A stretch of DNA of 23,532 nt from JAGLTN01 sp023135255 (GCA_030639495.1 DAOWCP010000034.1:1-23532); one strand, 5' to 3'. Shown: positions 1 to 9,551, counted from the first letter of the stretch. The notes: a model not told the origin generated them from the letters alone. Made by a program: numbers and translations.

Positions 1-1624
1 CTTTATCCGCATAGACGTCCGGCAGATTCTTTTCAATTTCCATGGCAAATTCGCAATTGTTGCCATTATTAAATTTTGTCTGCATTGCATCTGCTGCGGC
101 CTCTGCGATCATCGCTGGAGAAGTTTGCGTCATATCGAATGCCCGCTTATTACGCTCCATGCGGGAAAATGTCAGGAAATTGTCAATAAGATGTGTGAGC
201 CTTTGGTTTTCTTTGGATATCAAACACAGGTATTCGTCAGCGGTTTTGCTGTCCTTATAATTGCCTTCGATGAGCGTGTCGACCAAAAGCCGAGTCGATG
301 CTAACGGGGTTTTTAGTTCGTGTGTCACCGTTGCGATAAAATCATTTTTCAGCTTGTTCAGGCGGGCCTGTTTTAAAATTGCTTTTGCTGCAAGAGATGT
401 AACCGCAAACATTAAAAAGATTACAATTGCTGCCATCCACAAATAAACCGATTGACGCTGGTTCGCAGCCGATGAAAAAACTTCATTTCTAAAATATAGC
501 TCTATTTTCCAATCAGGGAAAAGACTGCCTGGCGAAAGTGATAAAAACTTTTGCCCTGCGACAATCTTTTCTTCGCGGTCTGATAATCTGGCGAAAACCA
601 TCTCGTCGTCGATATTATCAATTATGTTTTGGAAATATTTCGACAGTTTTTCTTTTCCGATCAAAGCAATTATTTTTTTATTGTCAGCTTCGTTATACAT
701 ACCATAAATATCATTGGAGGATTCGATTTTCATGAAAGTTTTCTGCTGCCAATTTTCTAAAAAAATAGAGGTGAATTTTTCCACTGTTTTTAAAGCCAGC
801 TCATCAGCTTTTATTATTTTGCTTATTTTATCGAAGCCTTTAAGCCTTTTTTCAATCCCTGCTTCTTTGCAGATTCTTGATAAAGCACAAAGGTAAAAAT
901 ATTCTGTTTCGCTATCGAGTCTGAAAGTGTTTTCAGTTACGTCTGCCACTTGTTTTTGAGCTTGATTGAAAAAGTTCTCATGTGCCAATGATCGATACAG
1001 ACCCAATAGCATCAGCCTGTTATTTATGATTGTATTATTGCATAATGTTTTTTTATCAATAGGCCAGGCAAGTTTTTCATATACTTTTGCAGCATCGCTG
1101 AGTTTGCCACTCTTTTTAAGGCATCGTGCTTGCCCTTGCATTGCCGGGAGTCGCAAATTTATATCATTGCTGTCAGCAAAATTAGAATATATATTCGCAG
1201 CCTTTGTATGATCCTGCTCAACAAATTCTACCTGCCAGGCTTCTTCAAGCTCGCTCTTTTGTTGTTTTGGCTTATCAATATTATATATAGGCCAGCAAAT
1301 ATTATTGTTCGGATCAATTATAACAACAGAATCAAATTCAGTCGCATTGGCCATTAGCACAGCTTCGATATTATTATCTTTCGCTGTATTGATAATGCCT
1401 GTAAATTCATCGATCTGCTTTTGCCAGTAACTGTCTATGTTGTCATCGATAATTTTTTTTGCTTTATTCGTATAAAGGTCGGTCAGCTTTTGCCTGATCG
1501 CAAAGCGTTCATTCTTCACTGCCTGATTCATAAACCATAGCAAACAGACAGCAGGCAATACCACTGCCACCACAAGCAGCAGCATCACCCATTGCAATTG
1601 AGAATTAGTATTATTTTTTTGCAT
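1..1624 (-). CDS. Sensor histidine kinase, membrane-anchored (3' part beyond window)
   Basis: The reading frame opens at ATG 1624-1622 and stays open to the window edge, giving about 541 residues without a stop. A hydrophobic helix lies at about residues 12-32 (MLLLVVAVVLPAVCLLW). It is followed by about 350 extracytoplasmic residues of no family I recognise, then a second membrane segment near residues 391-410. A HisKA phosphoacceptor box follows, with the motif THELKTPL; the predicted phosphorylated His is residue 435 (codon 322-320). The ATP-binding HATPase domain should lie to the left of the window. The start overlaps the 3' end of the upstream gene by 14 nt, so the two are probably translationally coupled; the nearest SD-like AAGGA is about 20 nt away. 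The role is inferred as sensing an envelope or carbohydrate-related signal and phosphorylating a response regulator that is not in the window. Family call is firm; ligand unknown. Confidence 0.9.
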   Translation of the reverse strand, partial: MQKNNTNSQLQWVMLLLVVAVVLPAVCLLWFMNQAVKNERFAIRQKLTDLYTNKAKKIIDDNIDSYWQKQIDEFTGIINTAKDNNIEAVLMANATEFDSVVIIDPNNNICWPIYNIDKPKQQKSELEEAWQVEFVEQDHTKAANIYSNFADSNDINLRLPAMQGQARCLKKSGKLSDAAKVYEKLAWPIDKKTLCNNTIINNRLMLLGLYRSLAHENFFNQAQKQVADVTENTFRLDSETEYFYLCALSRICKEAGIEKRLKGFDKISKIIKADELALKTVEKFTSIFLENWQQKTFMKIESSNDIYGMYNEADNKKIIALIGKEKLSKYFQNIIDNIDDEMVFARLSDREEKIVAGQKFLSLSPGSLFPDWKIELYFRNEVFSSAANQRQSVYLWMAAIVIFLMFAVTSLAAKAILKQARLNKLKNDFIATVTHELKTPLASTRLLVDTLIEGNYKDSKTADEYLCLISKENQRLTHLIDNFLTFSRMERNKRAFDMTQTSPAMIAEAAADAMQTKFNNGNNCEFAMEIEKNLPDVYADK

Positions 1625-4600
1625 TTAATTTTATCGCTTTTTTTAGTCCTTCTTTTACATCTTCATTATTCGGCTCAGCTTTTAGCCATATTTTATAATA
1701 TTTAATGCCATTTTCATAATCACCTTTTTCCATATACACTTTAGTCAGGCCACTAAGCGATGCAGTTGCGTTACCATTGCTGGCTTTAACCGCTTTTTCC
1801 CACCATTTGATAGCACCATCAATATCACCCTGACCATCAGCGATCCAGCCAAGGCCGTTAAGAGCTGCGGAGTTTTTGGGGTTGAGCTTGACACATTTTT
1901 CAAAAGAGTCTTTCGCATTAAGCTTTTTACCCTGATTTAACTGTGCCCAACCAAGTCCTTGATAAGCATTTTCAGCCTCTGGATTTTTAACTATAGCCTG
2001 CTTAAACTTTTCTTCTGCCTCAGCCAGCTTTCTTTCACGCCAAAGCTTCCAGCCTTGCGCTGTTAAATCTTCAGCCTGTTTTTCATCTTTGAGACGGGTT
2101 TGCTGGTTTTTTGTTTCTTTTTCATCTTCTGGATTTTTATATTTTTGCCATAGTTGTTTAATTATTTGTGGGTTTGTCAAACCCTGTTTGTTATCCAGTG
2201 CAGGGCCTGGCTTTAATGAAAAATCGCCATTGGCAGCGTCGACAAAGTTTGGGTTTTCCAATATAGAATTTCCAGTTTTTCTGAAGTTCTCAACATCGGT
2301 TTTATTTTTCCAGAATGTGTTCATCTGACAGCCGTTGCCATTGCGATTACCATATTCAAACATTATCCAGCCACGTTCGTTGTTGGTGAAAATGTTATTA
2401 TTGAATTGCAGGCGACATGAATCTTTGAAGCCTATACCGGCATAAGTGGAATCGGAGATGACGTTGTTTTCTATTTTTACACTTGAATTTCCAAAGCCGC
2501 CTATACCTGTTTCGTTTGCGATGATGGCGTTGTTTTTGATTGTTCCGGTTGCACTTTTGTTGCCGAGGTATACTCCGCGGTTGGCGTTGTTTATGAGCAG
2601 GTTGTTTTCCATACGTAATGCGCCGCCTGTGCTTTTTACAGCATGTTTTTTAGAGCCTGCGATGATGTTGCCTATGATGTCAACGCTTGCGTCACGGTAG
2701 AGGGTGATGCCTTGGCTTTTGCAGTTTTTGATGATGTTGTTGAGGAACTTTCCTTTGGTTGTTTCGTGATAGCAGACTACGTAGTCGAAGCCTTCGAATT
2801 GGCTTGAATCTACGATCGTGTTAGAGAATCCGCTTACATTTAAAGCTATCGGTGATCTTTTGTAGTTGCCAGATGCCAGGAATTTGCAGTTGATAATTTT
2901 TGCTTTGCTGTCTTTTACCAGGAGTGCACAGGAGTTGTTGTTTTTTTCACTGGTAGCTAATTGCCATTTAATCGTGATATCTTCGATTGTTACTTTACCT
3001 TTGCCCTTGGTGTTGATAAAAACCGCAGGTTTGTCAGCTGTAACTTCAAAAACACATTCAGTCCGTGATCGACCTTTCAATGTTAGAGATTTGTCTATTA
3101 TAATAGGCTCAGTGTAAAGGCCTTTGGGGATTGTTATGGTGTCCTCCGATTTGGCGGAGTCGATCTTTTTCTGCAGGTTAGATTCAATTTGAGAATCTCC
3201 AGCTTGTAGTATATTTGTCTTTTTTTCAGCTGTTAAATATGCTACTTCAAGCTCATCGAACCAGATCGTCCCAGGCCCATAAATTTGCAATCCGATAACT
3301 ATTGTTTTCGTGCCTTCCGGAATATCAACTATTCCTGAATACTTTTTCCAATTATGATTAGCAGGGGGGGTGTTCTTCTCTTTGTTCTCACCTATGTAAG
3401 AAATCCACTCGTGTTTGATCCACTTGCCATTTACATCCAAAAACAAGGCATCGAGGATAGCTTTATTTGCATTTTTAGCTCTTACTTTTACAGCCGCAGA
3501 AAGCTTTTTCGCATCAGTTTCATATTTAATTTCCTTGCTCCATTGCGCAATAGGAAAATATCGATTTGCTGTTTTCTTTAAGCAAAGACTTGCCATGCCA
3601 TCGCTGCCATTATTCTTATCCCAGATATATTCAACACCATCAACATCCTTACCCTTTTTCCAACCTATAGGCGTATCTGTTCCTTCCTCAAAACTGTCTT
3701 TAAGAATTATTTCTCGGTTTGTTGTCTTCCCCTGTTGTAACCTATATTGAAATTCAGTCTTTATATTCCCACCAGCAGGTATTACTTTCTCCACATGAAG
3801 CTCGATTCTGCCGTCTTTTTCAGACTGTTGCAAATCTGGATGTTTTGAGATAAGCTCTGCGCCGTCCGGCAGCAGATATGTTTCGATCCGAAGTACTGGT
3901 TGGTTCGCACCAGGGTTGTGTATCATAAAATATCTGAAAACGCCCTCTTTGCCATCAACTGGTTTCACTAAGCCCTGGATAGTTCCTTCAAAATAATATG
4001 TAAATGATTCGCCGGGCATTATTGGTTTAGTGAAGTTAATTACATAGTGGTATCTACTGCCTTGATGGGTTACTTCAAATGGTATCGCCGTGTTGTTTGC
4101 ATCGTACATTTTGGTGAGTTTAACGAAGTCTGAATTCATAAAACGCCTTGTTGTTATGGCACTAAAATCATTGTTAGTTGTTTTGTTTGGTGATTTAAAA
4201 TGAATCAGACCGTCTGAGTCAATTGCGTTGTGCATTTCCTGCGTCATCATTTTGGTGCTTGTTACCCCTATCTTTTCAAGCTGTTCTTTTGCTTTATTGA
4301 TGTATGCTCTTTGTGAGGGATATTTTTCGACTACGGCCTGAAAATATTTTGCTGCTGAGGCCTTGTCGTCTTTTTTAAGATAACACATCCCAAGTTTATA
4401 GGAAGCTTTAGCAGCGATCCTCTCTATTTTGCTGGCCTGAGTTATTACCTGCTGGTAAAGGTCAATTGCTTTGTCAAGATCGCCTTCGGTTTCTTCGGCA
4501 TAGATGGCTTCGTGTAACTTGGAAATAATAAATTTGCTTGAGAGCTTTCTTTTTGATGATGAACCAGCAGCGCCAGTCTCGAAGGTTATGGGGTAAACTA

Positions 4601-4955
4601 TCGCAGATTCCCCATTGATGCTTTTGAAATTTTTGTAACTACGAGAATTGATACTTAGCATATATTTGTGGTTGGGTTTAAGTTTAACCGTTAAAACCAC
4701 AGTTTTTTTGTCAATCCATTTGGGTTTGCCGATAGTCTTAGGATAATTAGCTCCGCCGCCGCAAAAAGAATAGCCGCCAGTATTCATAGCCTGGTCAAAC
4801 TGAATCCTTATTTCTTTGGTAGATGGTGCAACGTTTTTTTCTCCGTTATCCGGCGTGGCCTTGATAACTTTAGGCGGTCTGGCAAGTGTCGGCAAAGATA
4901 AGCAGCACAGTAATATTAAGATGAAAGCCAATTTCGATTTTCTGTTTTTTTTCAT
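1611..4955 (-). CDS. Secreted multidomain protein: Ig-like, TPR, jelly-roll-like, beta-helix, C-terminal TPR
   Basis: 1114 residues. A signal peptide spans about residues 1-25 (cleavage after TLA likely). Next comes a SbsA/Big_5-type Ig-like domain (about 27-130, with the motif IRIQFDQAMN), TPR-like helical repeats (about 145-228), and a beta-rich middle region. A carbohydrate-binding-like jelly roll begins near residue 418 (DSFEEG..PIGW). A right-handed parallel beta-helix of pectate-lyase-like repeats covers about 585-905, with recurring N-N-x-I/L turns. At least three TPRs lie at about 965-1112 (for example AYQGLGWAQLNQGKKLNAKD). I see no catalytic lyase residues I can assign, so it may bind rather than cleave polysaccharide. 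A good SD (AAAGGAG, 6 nt) supports the ATG at 4955. The gene overlaps the following histidine kinase gene, suggesting a joint sensory role; this is inference. Divergent from two secreted sugar-active enzymes. Confidence 0.85.
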   Translation of the reverse strand: MKKNRKSKLAFILILLCCLSLPTLARPPKVIKATPDNGEKNVAPSTKEIRIQFDQAMNTGGYSFCGGGANYPKTIGKPKWIDKKTVVLTVKLKPNHKYMLSINSRSYKNFKSINGESAIVYPITFETGAAGSSSKRKLSSKFIISKLHEAIYAEETEGDLDKAIDLYQQVITQASKIERIAAKASYKLGMCYLKKDDKASAAKYFQAVVEKYPSQRAYINKAKEQLEKIGVTSTKMMTQEMHNAIDSDGLIHFKSPNKTTNNDFSAITTRRFMNSDFVKLTKMYDANNTAIPFEVTHQGSRYHYVINFTKPIMPGESFTYYFEGTIQGLVKPVDGKEGVFRYFMIHNPGANQPVLRIETYLLPDGAELISKHPDLQQSEKDGRIELHVEKVIPAGGNIKTEFQYRLQQGKTTNREIILKDSFEEGTDTPIGWKKGKDVDGVEYIWDKNNGSDGMASLCLKKTANRYFPIAQWSKEIKYETDAKKLSAAVKVRAKNANKAILDALFLDVNGKWIKHEWISYIGENKEKNTPPANHNWKKYSGIVDIPEGTKTIVIGLQIYGPGTIWFDELEVAYLTAEKKTNILQAGDSQIESNLQKKIDSAKSEDTITIPKGLYTEPIIIDKSLTLKGRSRTECVFEVTADKPAVFINTKGKGKVTIEDITIKWQLATSEKNNNSCALLVKDSKAKIINCKFLASGNYKRSPIALNVSGFSNTIVDSSQFEGFDYVVCYHETTKGKFLNNIIKNCKSQGITLYRDASVDIIGNIIAGSKKHAVKSTGGALRMENNLLINNANRGVYLGNKSATGTIKNNAIIANETGIGGFGNSSVKIENNVISDSTYAGIGFKDSCRLQFNNNIFTNNERGWIMFEYGNRNGNGCQMNTFWKNKTDVENFRKTGNSILENPNFVDAANGDFSLKPGPALDNKQGLTNPQIIKQLWQKYKNPEDEKETKNQQTRLKDEKQAEDLTAQGWKLWRERKLAEAEEKFKQAIVKNPEAENAYQGLGWAQLNQGKKLNAKDSFEKCVKLNPKNSAALNGLGWIADGQGDIDGAIKWWEKAVKASNGNATASLSGLTKVYMEKGDYENGIKYYKIWLKAEPNNEDVKEGLKKAIKLNAKK

Positions 4956-4996
4956 GATAGCTCCTTTTCTAATTATGTTAACAAATAATATCTCTT

Positions 4997-5024
4997 TTGA
5001 CAGCAGCTAATTTACATTTTTAAT
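4997..5024 (+). promoter_or_regulatory. Near-consensus sigma70-type promoter
   Basis: TTGACA at 4997-5002 (6/6) is followed after 16 bp by TTTAAT at 5019-5024 (5/6). It points toward the toroid-enzyme pair, with a predicted start near 5031 and a leader of about 145 nt. A second, weaker option for the same genes is a TATACT -10 at 5124-5129 without a good -35. For the leftward gene, TATTAT (minus strand, 4990-4985) is a possible -10, also without a -35. Confidence 0.5.
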
Positions 5025-5045
5025 GTTACCGAATTGTTACGGCAT
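5024..5045 (+). promoter_or_regulatory. Tandem 11-bp direct repeat, candidate regulator site
   Basis: TGTTACCGAAT (5024-5034) is followed immediately by TGTTACGGCAT (5035-5045), 9 of 11 bases identical. Abutting 11-bp direct repeats, one helical turn apart, are the layout bound by OmpR/PhoB-family response regulators. The pair starts at the last base of the -10 and covers the predicted transcription start, so binding would be expected to repress this promoter or to act on the divergent gene. The regulator is unknown. Confidence 0.4.
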
Positions 5046-5177
5046 TGTCCTTTTATTGTGATTTTTTGAAAATTTAGCAAAATGTTTTTAATAATATCTT
5101 TTCCATAAAAGCGGCTTTGTGATTATACTATGACAGTTATTAACGAATTTTATGGCTTTATTACAGGAGACAGCAAA

Positions 5178-6695
5178 ATGAAGCATGTCAAAACACTTTT
5201 AGTATTATCAATTTCTTTACTTGCCCTTATTTGTTTTTGCCAGGCAGCTGGCGCTAAGCAGATAGGCTCCGATGGGCCTAAATGCATCGAGTATGTTGAC
5301 CTTGGTCCGGAGATTGTCCCTCAGCCCGGTCAGGTGTTGAACATCAGCATAAAGTTTAACCGAGAAATGGATGTAAACTCTATCCCGATTTGTAAACTTG
5401 TTGCAGCTGAGCAGAAAATAGTTCTCAACCAGGGCAATTGGGCAGAAAAGGGTTTTAGGTTCAATTTTAAACCTGCAACACTTGATGCGACGCAAAGCAA
5501 AGGCATAATGACATTTAGCGGCGCAAGAAGTGTTGAAAAGCAGCTGATGCAGACGCAGTCCAAAGCGATATGTATCGGCAACGGGCCTATCATTAAACGG
5601 GTCAAATCAATGGCTCGTTTTGCAATGGAGAATCCGCACAAAGCGATTTTTGTTAATGGCTATAATTATCGTACTCAGCTTGGGTTGTATGAGATTACCG
5701 GCGATAAAAAGCATTTAAATAACGTCAAAAAATGGGCAGCCCAATTACTGGATAGCCAAAAGCCGCAAGGTTATTGGGGAACTGGTTACGGTGCGGTATA
5801 TTTTGCTGATACGGGCAGCGCCTTGGGGCTTTTGATAAATTATCACAAATGGGCAACGCCGAAGCAGCAGAAAAGAATTATAAAAGCTTTAGAGAAGTAT
5901 ATCACGATGCTGGAAAAGGGTGACGGCAAAGAATCATTCATACATGAAAACGGAGCATTGGGGGCAGGTTATCATTTTGCTAAAGACGGCAAGACTTTCA
6001 GCGATACATTTAATGGCGACTATACTATTTCCACCAGTCTTTCAGGTAGTCAGATTTTCGCGGCTATGTATTATCTAACCGGCGAAGAAAAATACAAAAC
6101 CATTGCCATAAAAGCGACAAATTGGCTGCTTGACAGCATGGCAGATGACGGCAAGTTACCTTATATTATTGATAGCTGGAACCCGGGCAGAAAAAACAAA
6201 GAGTACCTATGGTATCGTTGGACATACGATACAAGCGCATACGTCAGCGAAGGGTTTATCGCAGCATGGACATATATCGATGACCCTGCATTTAGAAAAC
6301 CATTTGAAAAAAGAGTGAAAGCTCATGTAAACTTTTTGCTGTGGACGCAAAACGATGACGGCAGCTGGGCAAAGAAAGGTTCACATGACCAACTGAGGAG
6401 CCATGGTCTGGTCAATCTGCTTTTGTGGTACTATTACAACGTAGATAAAGAGCCGGCAGTTGCAAGGGCAATAAGGAATTATTATAACCTGCTGCTGGAC
6501 GAAGAGAAAAGCCAGTATCTTAGCATACCGGCAGAGAGCATTGACATTGATTACGGCAAGATGAGGCAAAGCAAAGCCGACGTTAATAAAAATGATATTT
6601 TCCTTATGGGGATTCCTGTGTCACTGTCCAGCAGAGCGTTAGTAGAAATCATTAAGCCTTCGGTTGACTGTTACCGCTGGAAGGACAAAAAATAA
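5178..6695 (+). CDS. Secreted Ig-like + alpha/alpha-toroid protein, putative polysaccharide hydrolase or lyase
   Basis: 505 residues from the ATG at 5178. This start is chosen over an in-frame ATG at 5130 because AGGAGA at 5165-5170 sits 7 nt upstream and a clean signal peptide begins here (MKHVKTLLVLSISLLALICF, cleavage after AGA). After it comes a SbsA/Big_5-like Ig domain (about residues 33-120, motif ISIKFNREMD). The rest is a helical repeat region of toroid type with paired aromatic/Asp motifs (QGYWGTGYG, WYRWTYDTSAYVSEG, NDDGSWAKKGSHDQLRSHG) like those of GH88/GH105, GH127 and lyase (alpha/alpha) folds. I cannot assign a CAZy family or catalytic pair. It lies 33 nt upstream of a second secreted enzyme, so the two are probably one transcript. 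Likely periplasmic or secreted polysaccharide degradation; the substrate is not visible. Confidence 0.75.
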   Translation: MKHVKTLLVLSISLLALICFCQAAGAKQIGSDGPKCIEYVDLGPEIVPQPGQVLNISIKFNREMDVNSIPICKLVAAEQKIVLNQGNWAEKGFRFNFKPATLDATQSKGIMTFSGARSVEKQLMQTQSKAICIGNGPIIKRVKSMARFAMENPHKAIFVNGYNYRTQLGLYEITGDKKHLNNVKKWAAQLLDSQKPQGYWGTGYGAVYFADTGSALGLLINYHKWATPKQQKRIIKALEKYITMLEKGDGKESFIHENGALGAGYHFAKDGKTFSDTFNGDYTISTSLSGSQIFAAMYYLTGEEKYKTIAIKATNWLLDSMADDGKLPYIIDSWNPGRKNKEYLWYRWTYDTSAYVSEGFIAAWTYIDDPAFRKPFEKRVKAHVNFLLWTQNDDGSWAKKGSHDQLRSHGLVNLLLWYYYNVDKEPAVARAIRNYYNLLLDEEKSQYLSIPAESIDIDYGKMRQSKADVNKNDIFLMGIPVSLSSRALVEIIKPSVDCYRWKDKK

Positions 6696-6728
6696 AATAA
6701 ATCCAAAACTGCATGATAAGGGCTGGCG

Positions 6729-9524
6729 ATGAGAAAAAATATTTTAATTGGGATATTACTTTCATGTTGTATGGCAGGCGTTTTGCGGGCTCAGATAACC
6801 GGACAGGTGATTGCTGGCGGCTCATTTTTTGAGCTTGATAAAGGTAAGTATCATCCTGTTTACGATCGACTGATGTATGTTGGTGAGCCGATGGTTGGTC
6901 GCTTTCTCGCACAGCCCGGCAAAGAGTACAAGCTTTTCACCGCTTTAATGGAAAGCTACTGGCATGTAGGCGGCAATAGAATTGTTGATATCGAAGTCAA
7001 CGGCCAAATCGTGCAGACGATGGATTGCTTTAAGGACGCTTTCAAAACGCCCACAGGTTATCTTTGTAATGTTAAGGCCGACGAGAAAGGCTACATTACA
7101 GTTGCTGTTAAACCCAATCCAAATGCTAATGATAAAACAGCATCGGTTTGCGGATTTTTGCTTTATGACAAAGATGCTGATGTTACCATCGACGCGATAA
7201 TAAAAAAGAAAGCTCCGAAAGAGCTTTTCATGGTAGCTCCATCTCATCCTGGTTTCTTATGCAGACCTGATCAGGTTCAGATGGACAAAAAGATCAAGTC
7301 AGTAATCGATGGTAGGCTTTGTTTTGGTAATGGTCATGTCTTCGGCACTTTTGTCAGCCCTTTTGAATTTCCAGAAAGTCCTATTACTGAGGTTCATGAC
7401 AAGATCGCAAGGCTTTGGTTGGGATATTCTACTACTCAGCTCGCTCAGGTCGGTCTTGCTCCGACAGTGACAAATCTAAAGACAGGCAAAAGCTGGACGG
7501 TTGGCCCTTGCGATAAATATGAATTTGTTGATGGTGTGATTGTCATTACCACCAAAATCGCCCCAGGAACGGTAACTACCAAAACTTTTGGTCTGTGGGA
7601 TAAGCCCGTGATGGTCAGGCAGATAGAATTTGTCCCCGATTCGGGCGATGATAGTGATTTCCAGATCAGCACGGAAATGTCACTTTATCGAGGATTTGAA
7701 TATCCGCAAGAATATGAAAAGGCCCAGCGATTCAAGCTTTGCGAAGATGCACGTGAGTGGCCTATAAATGTTCCGTTGCCGGAAAAAGAAACTATTGTAG
7801 CTTTGAATAAAAACATCCTCTGCTGGGATTACGATAGCAAACTTTATCGCAAGACCGTAGTCGCAACCGATGATGAGAAAACGGCCATTGATATTGTCAA
7901 ATCTGAGAATTCTTATATCGGCGATGATTTCGGCATAGTAAGGTTTAGCAAAAATTGTACAAAAAAAGATAATAGCCTAACCGTGATTCTTTCTTTTAGT
8001 AAGCAAACTGACGCAGCGGTCCAACTGGCAAAGCAGGTTATTGAAAATAAAGTTAACGCCCAAAAAGTTCAGCAGCAGTGGCAGAAATGGTATGAGCAGG
8101 GGGCTAAAGTTGTTACTGGCAATAAAAAGCTCGATAGAACTTTTCACGATCAGTATATGTACACAAAAATCGCTATTGACGCAGAACTCGGCGGTATGAT
8201 CGTTGGCAATCGTTATCAGATAGCAGTCGTCTGGACAAGAGATTCTGGTGTTGCGATGAGTATGCTCTTAGATAGCGGCAGATATGAAGAAGTAAAAAAA
8301 GTGCTGCAATTCTTCTCCACTCATGCATATTGGAACGAGAAAAACAATTGCCTCCATGCCAACTACCATACCTCCGGACGAGTAATCCAAAAATTCTGCT
8401 CACCCGGTCAAAGGCCAGTCGAAGATATCACTTTGCCCGGCGAATGGACAAACCAGATGATAGGCCCTCAGCTCGACGGTATGATTTACTATCTTTACAA
8501 TATGGGAAAATATTACCGTTACACAGGCGATATCGAATTTGTAAAATCGCAATGGCCTTTCATATGCAAAGTAGCAGACGCATTAGCCAAGGATGATTAT
8601 TGCTATGCTGAATGGCCCTCCGATGTAGCGGGCAAGGGGTATCTTGATGAAAATAAAAGATATAAAAAATATCATGCCCAATCTGGTTTGATAATCGATG
8701 ACTGCCAGGAATCAGGCCATGTCTCCGAATACACATTGATGAATTGCATATCAATCGTAGGCTTTAAACAGGCATGGGAGCTTTCAAAAGCCGTAGGTGA
8801 CGAAAAACCACTATGGCAAAAACGTTCAAAACAGCTTGATGAAGCAGTAAAGAAATATTGCTTCAGAAAAAACCAAAAGGGCGTAATAACTCTCATGGCC
8901 TCCCAGCCCAGACCCGAGATCGGTATTGGTTGGTGGGAAATGGGTAACCACGGCTACAACTGGACAGTGGCGGGGACTATTCCTTATTTCAATCACAAAA
9001 ACGAATTATTCAAAACGTGTTTCCAAAATCAGGTCGCACCAGCAGCCAAAATTCATGGCTGGGGAATGGGATGGGTGACAATGGTCCAGGCTGCTTTCGA
9101 AGCTGACCTCTCTGATGTTGCGTGGAACTATCTATACCAGTTTATAGACAACCTCCCGCCATCAAGGCAGAACTACGAGCTCAATCACGATGTCGCTGAT
9201 TATGATGGTATCCCAAGGCGTGCAACTTTAAATTTGTTCGGCTTCTCATATTTCCCACATTCTGTGCTGAGAGGCTTTGCCGGGTTTGGTTATAATGAAA
9301 TAGAGGACTACTGGTTCTTCAGGCCTCAGGTGCCAGATGGTTTCGGCGAGATAAAATCAAAGATAAAAATCAAAGACACATGGTTTAACGTGACAAGTGC
9401 TGGAAAAGGAACCCAGGTAGAAAAATTTACAATTGATGGAAAAGACTACACGCAAAATCAAGGCGTATTGCCAGAGAAATTCATTGATGGCAAAGCCCAT
9501 AAGATATTTATAAAAATGCGATAA
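6729..9524 (+). CDS. Secreted six-hairpin glycosidase-like protein with N-terminal malectin-like domain
   Basis: 931 residues. The signal peptide covers about 1-22 (..MAGVLRAQ). A beta-sandwich of malectin/CBM type follows (about 25-145, with YWHVGGNRIVDIEVNG), then a second beta-sandwich domain (about 195-330). A catalytic (alpha/alpha)6 barrel of the six-hairpin glycosidase superfamily spans about 450-860. Barrel features include VVWTRDSGVAMSMLLDSGRY near residue 500, LPGEWTNQMIGPQLDG, and WWEMGNHGYNWTVAG. A short beta C-terminal domain ends the protein. The fold is shared by GH15, GH63, GH65, GH78, GH94 and related families; I cannot say which. The start has AAGGG about 6 nt upstream. It follows the previous toroid gene by 33 nt and likely acts with it on the same glycan outside the cytoplasm. 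Confidence 0.75.
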   Translation: MRKNILIGILLSCCMAGVLRAQITGQVIAGGSFFELDKGKYHPVYDRLMYVGEPMVGRFLAQPGKEYKLFTALMESYWHVGGNRIVDIEVNGQIVQTMDCFKDAFKTPTGYLCNVKADEKGYITVAVKPNPNANDKTASVCGFLLYDKDADVTIDAIIKKKAPKELFMVAPSHPGFLCRPDQVQMDKKIKSVIDGRLCFGNGHVFGTFVSPFEFPESPITEVHDKIARLWLGYSTTQLAQVGLAPTVTNLKTGKSWTVGPCDKYEFVDGVIVITTKIAPGTVTTKTFGLWDKPVMVRQIEFVPDSGDDSDFQISTEMSLYRGFEYPQEYEKAQRFKLCEDAREWPINVPLPEKETIVALNKNILCWDYDSKLYRKTVVATDDEKTAIDIVKSENSYIGDDFGIVRFSKNCTKKDNSLTVILSFSKQTDAAVQLAKQVIENKVNAQKVQQQWQKWYEQGAKVVTGNKKLDRTFHDQYMYTKIAIDAELGGMIVGNRYQIAVVWTRDSGVAMSMLLDSGRYEEVKKVLQFFSTHAYWNEKNNCLHANYHTSGRVIQKFCSPGQRPVEDITLPGEWTNQMIGPQLDGMIYYLYNMGKYYRYTGDIEFVKSQWPFICKVADALAKDDYCYAEWPSDVAGKGYLDENKRYKKYHAQSGLIIDDCQESGHVSEYTLMNCISIVGFKQAWELSKAVGDEKPLWQKRSKQLDEAVKKYCFRKNQKGVITLMASQPRPEIGIGWWEMGNHGYNWTVAGTIPYFNHKNELFKTCFQNQVAPAAKIHGWGMGWVTMVQAAFEADLSDVAWNYLYQFIDNLPPSRQNYELNHDVADYDGIPRRATLNLFGFSYFPHSVLRGFAGFGYNEIEDYWFFRPQVPDGFGEIKSKIKIKDTWFNVTSAGKGTQVEKFTIDGKDYTQNQGVLPEKFIDGKAHKIFIKMR

Positions 9525-9551
9525 CGGATGTTAACTAAAACCCGGTGGTGC

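Noticed and set aside
3..11. TTATCCGCA, 8 of 9 match to a DnaA box
   Set aside because: Single occurrence inside the histidine kinase coding sequence; expected by chance.
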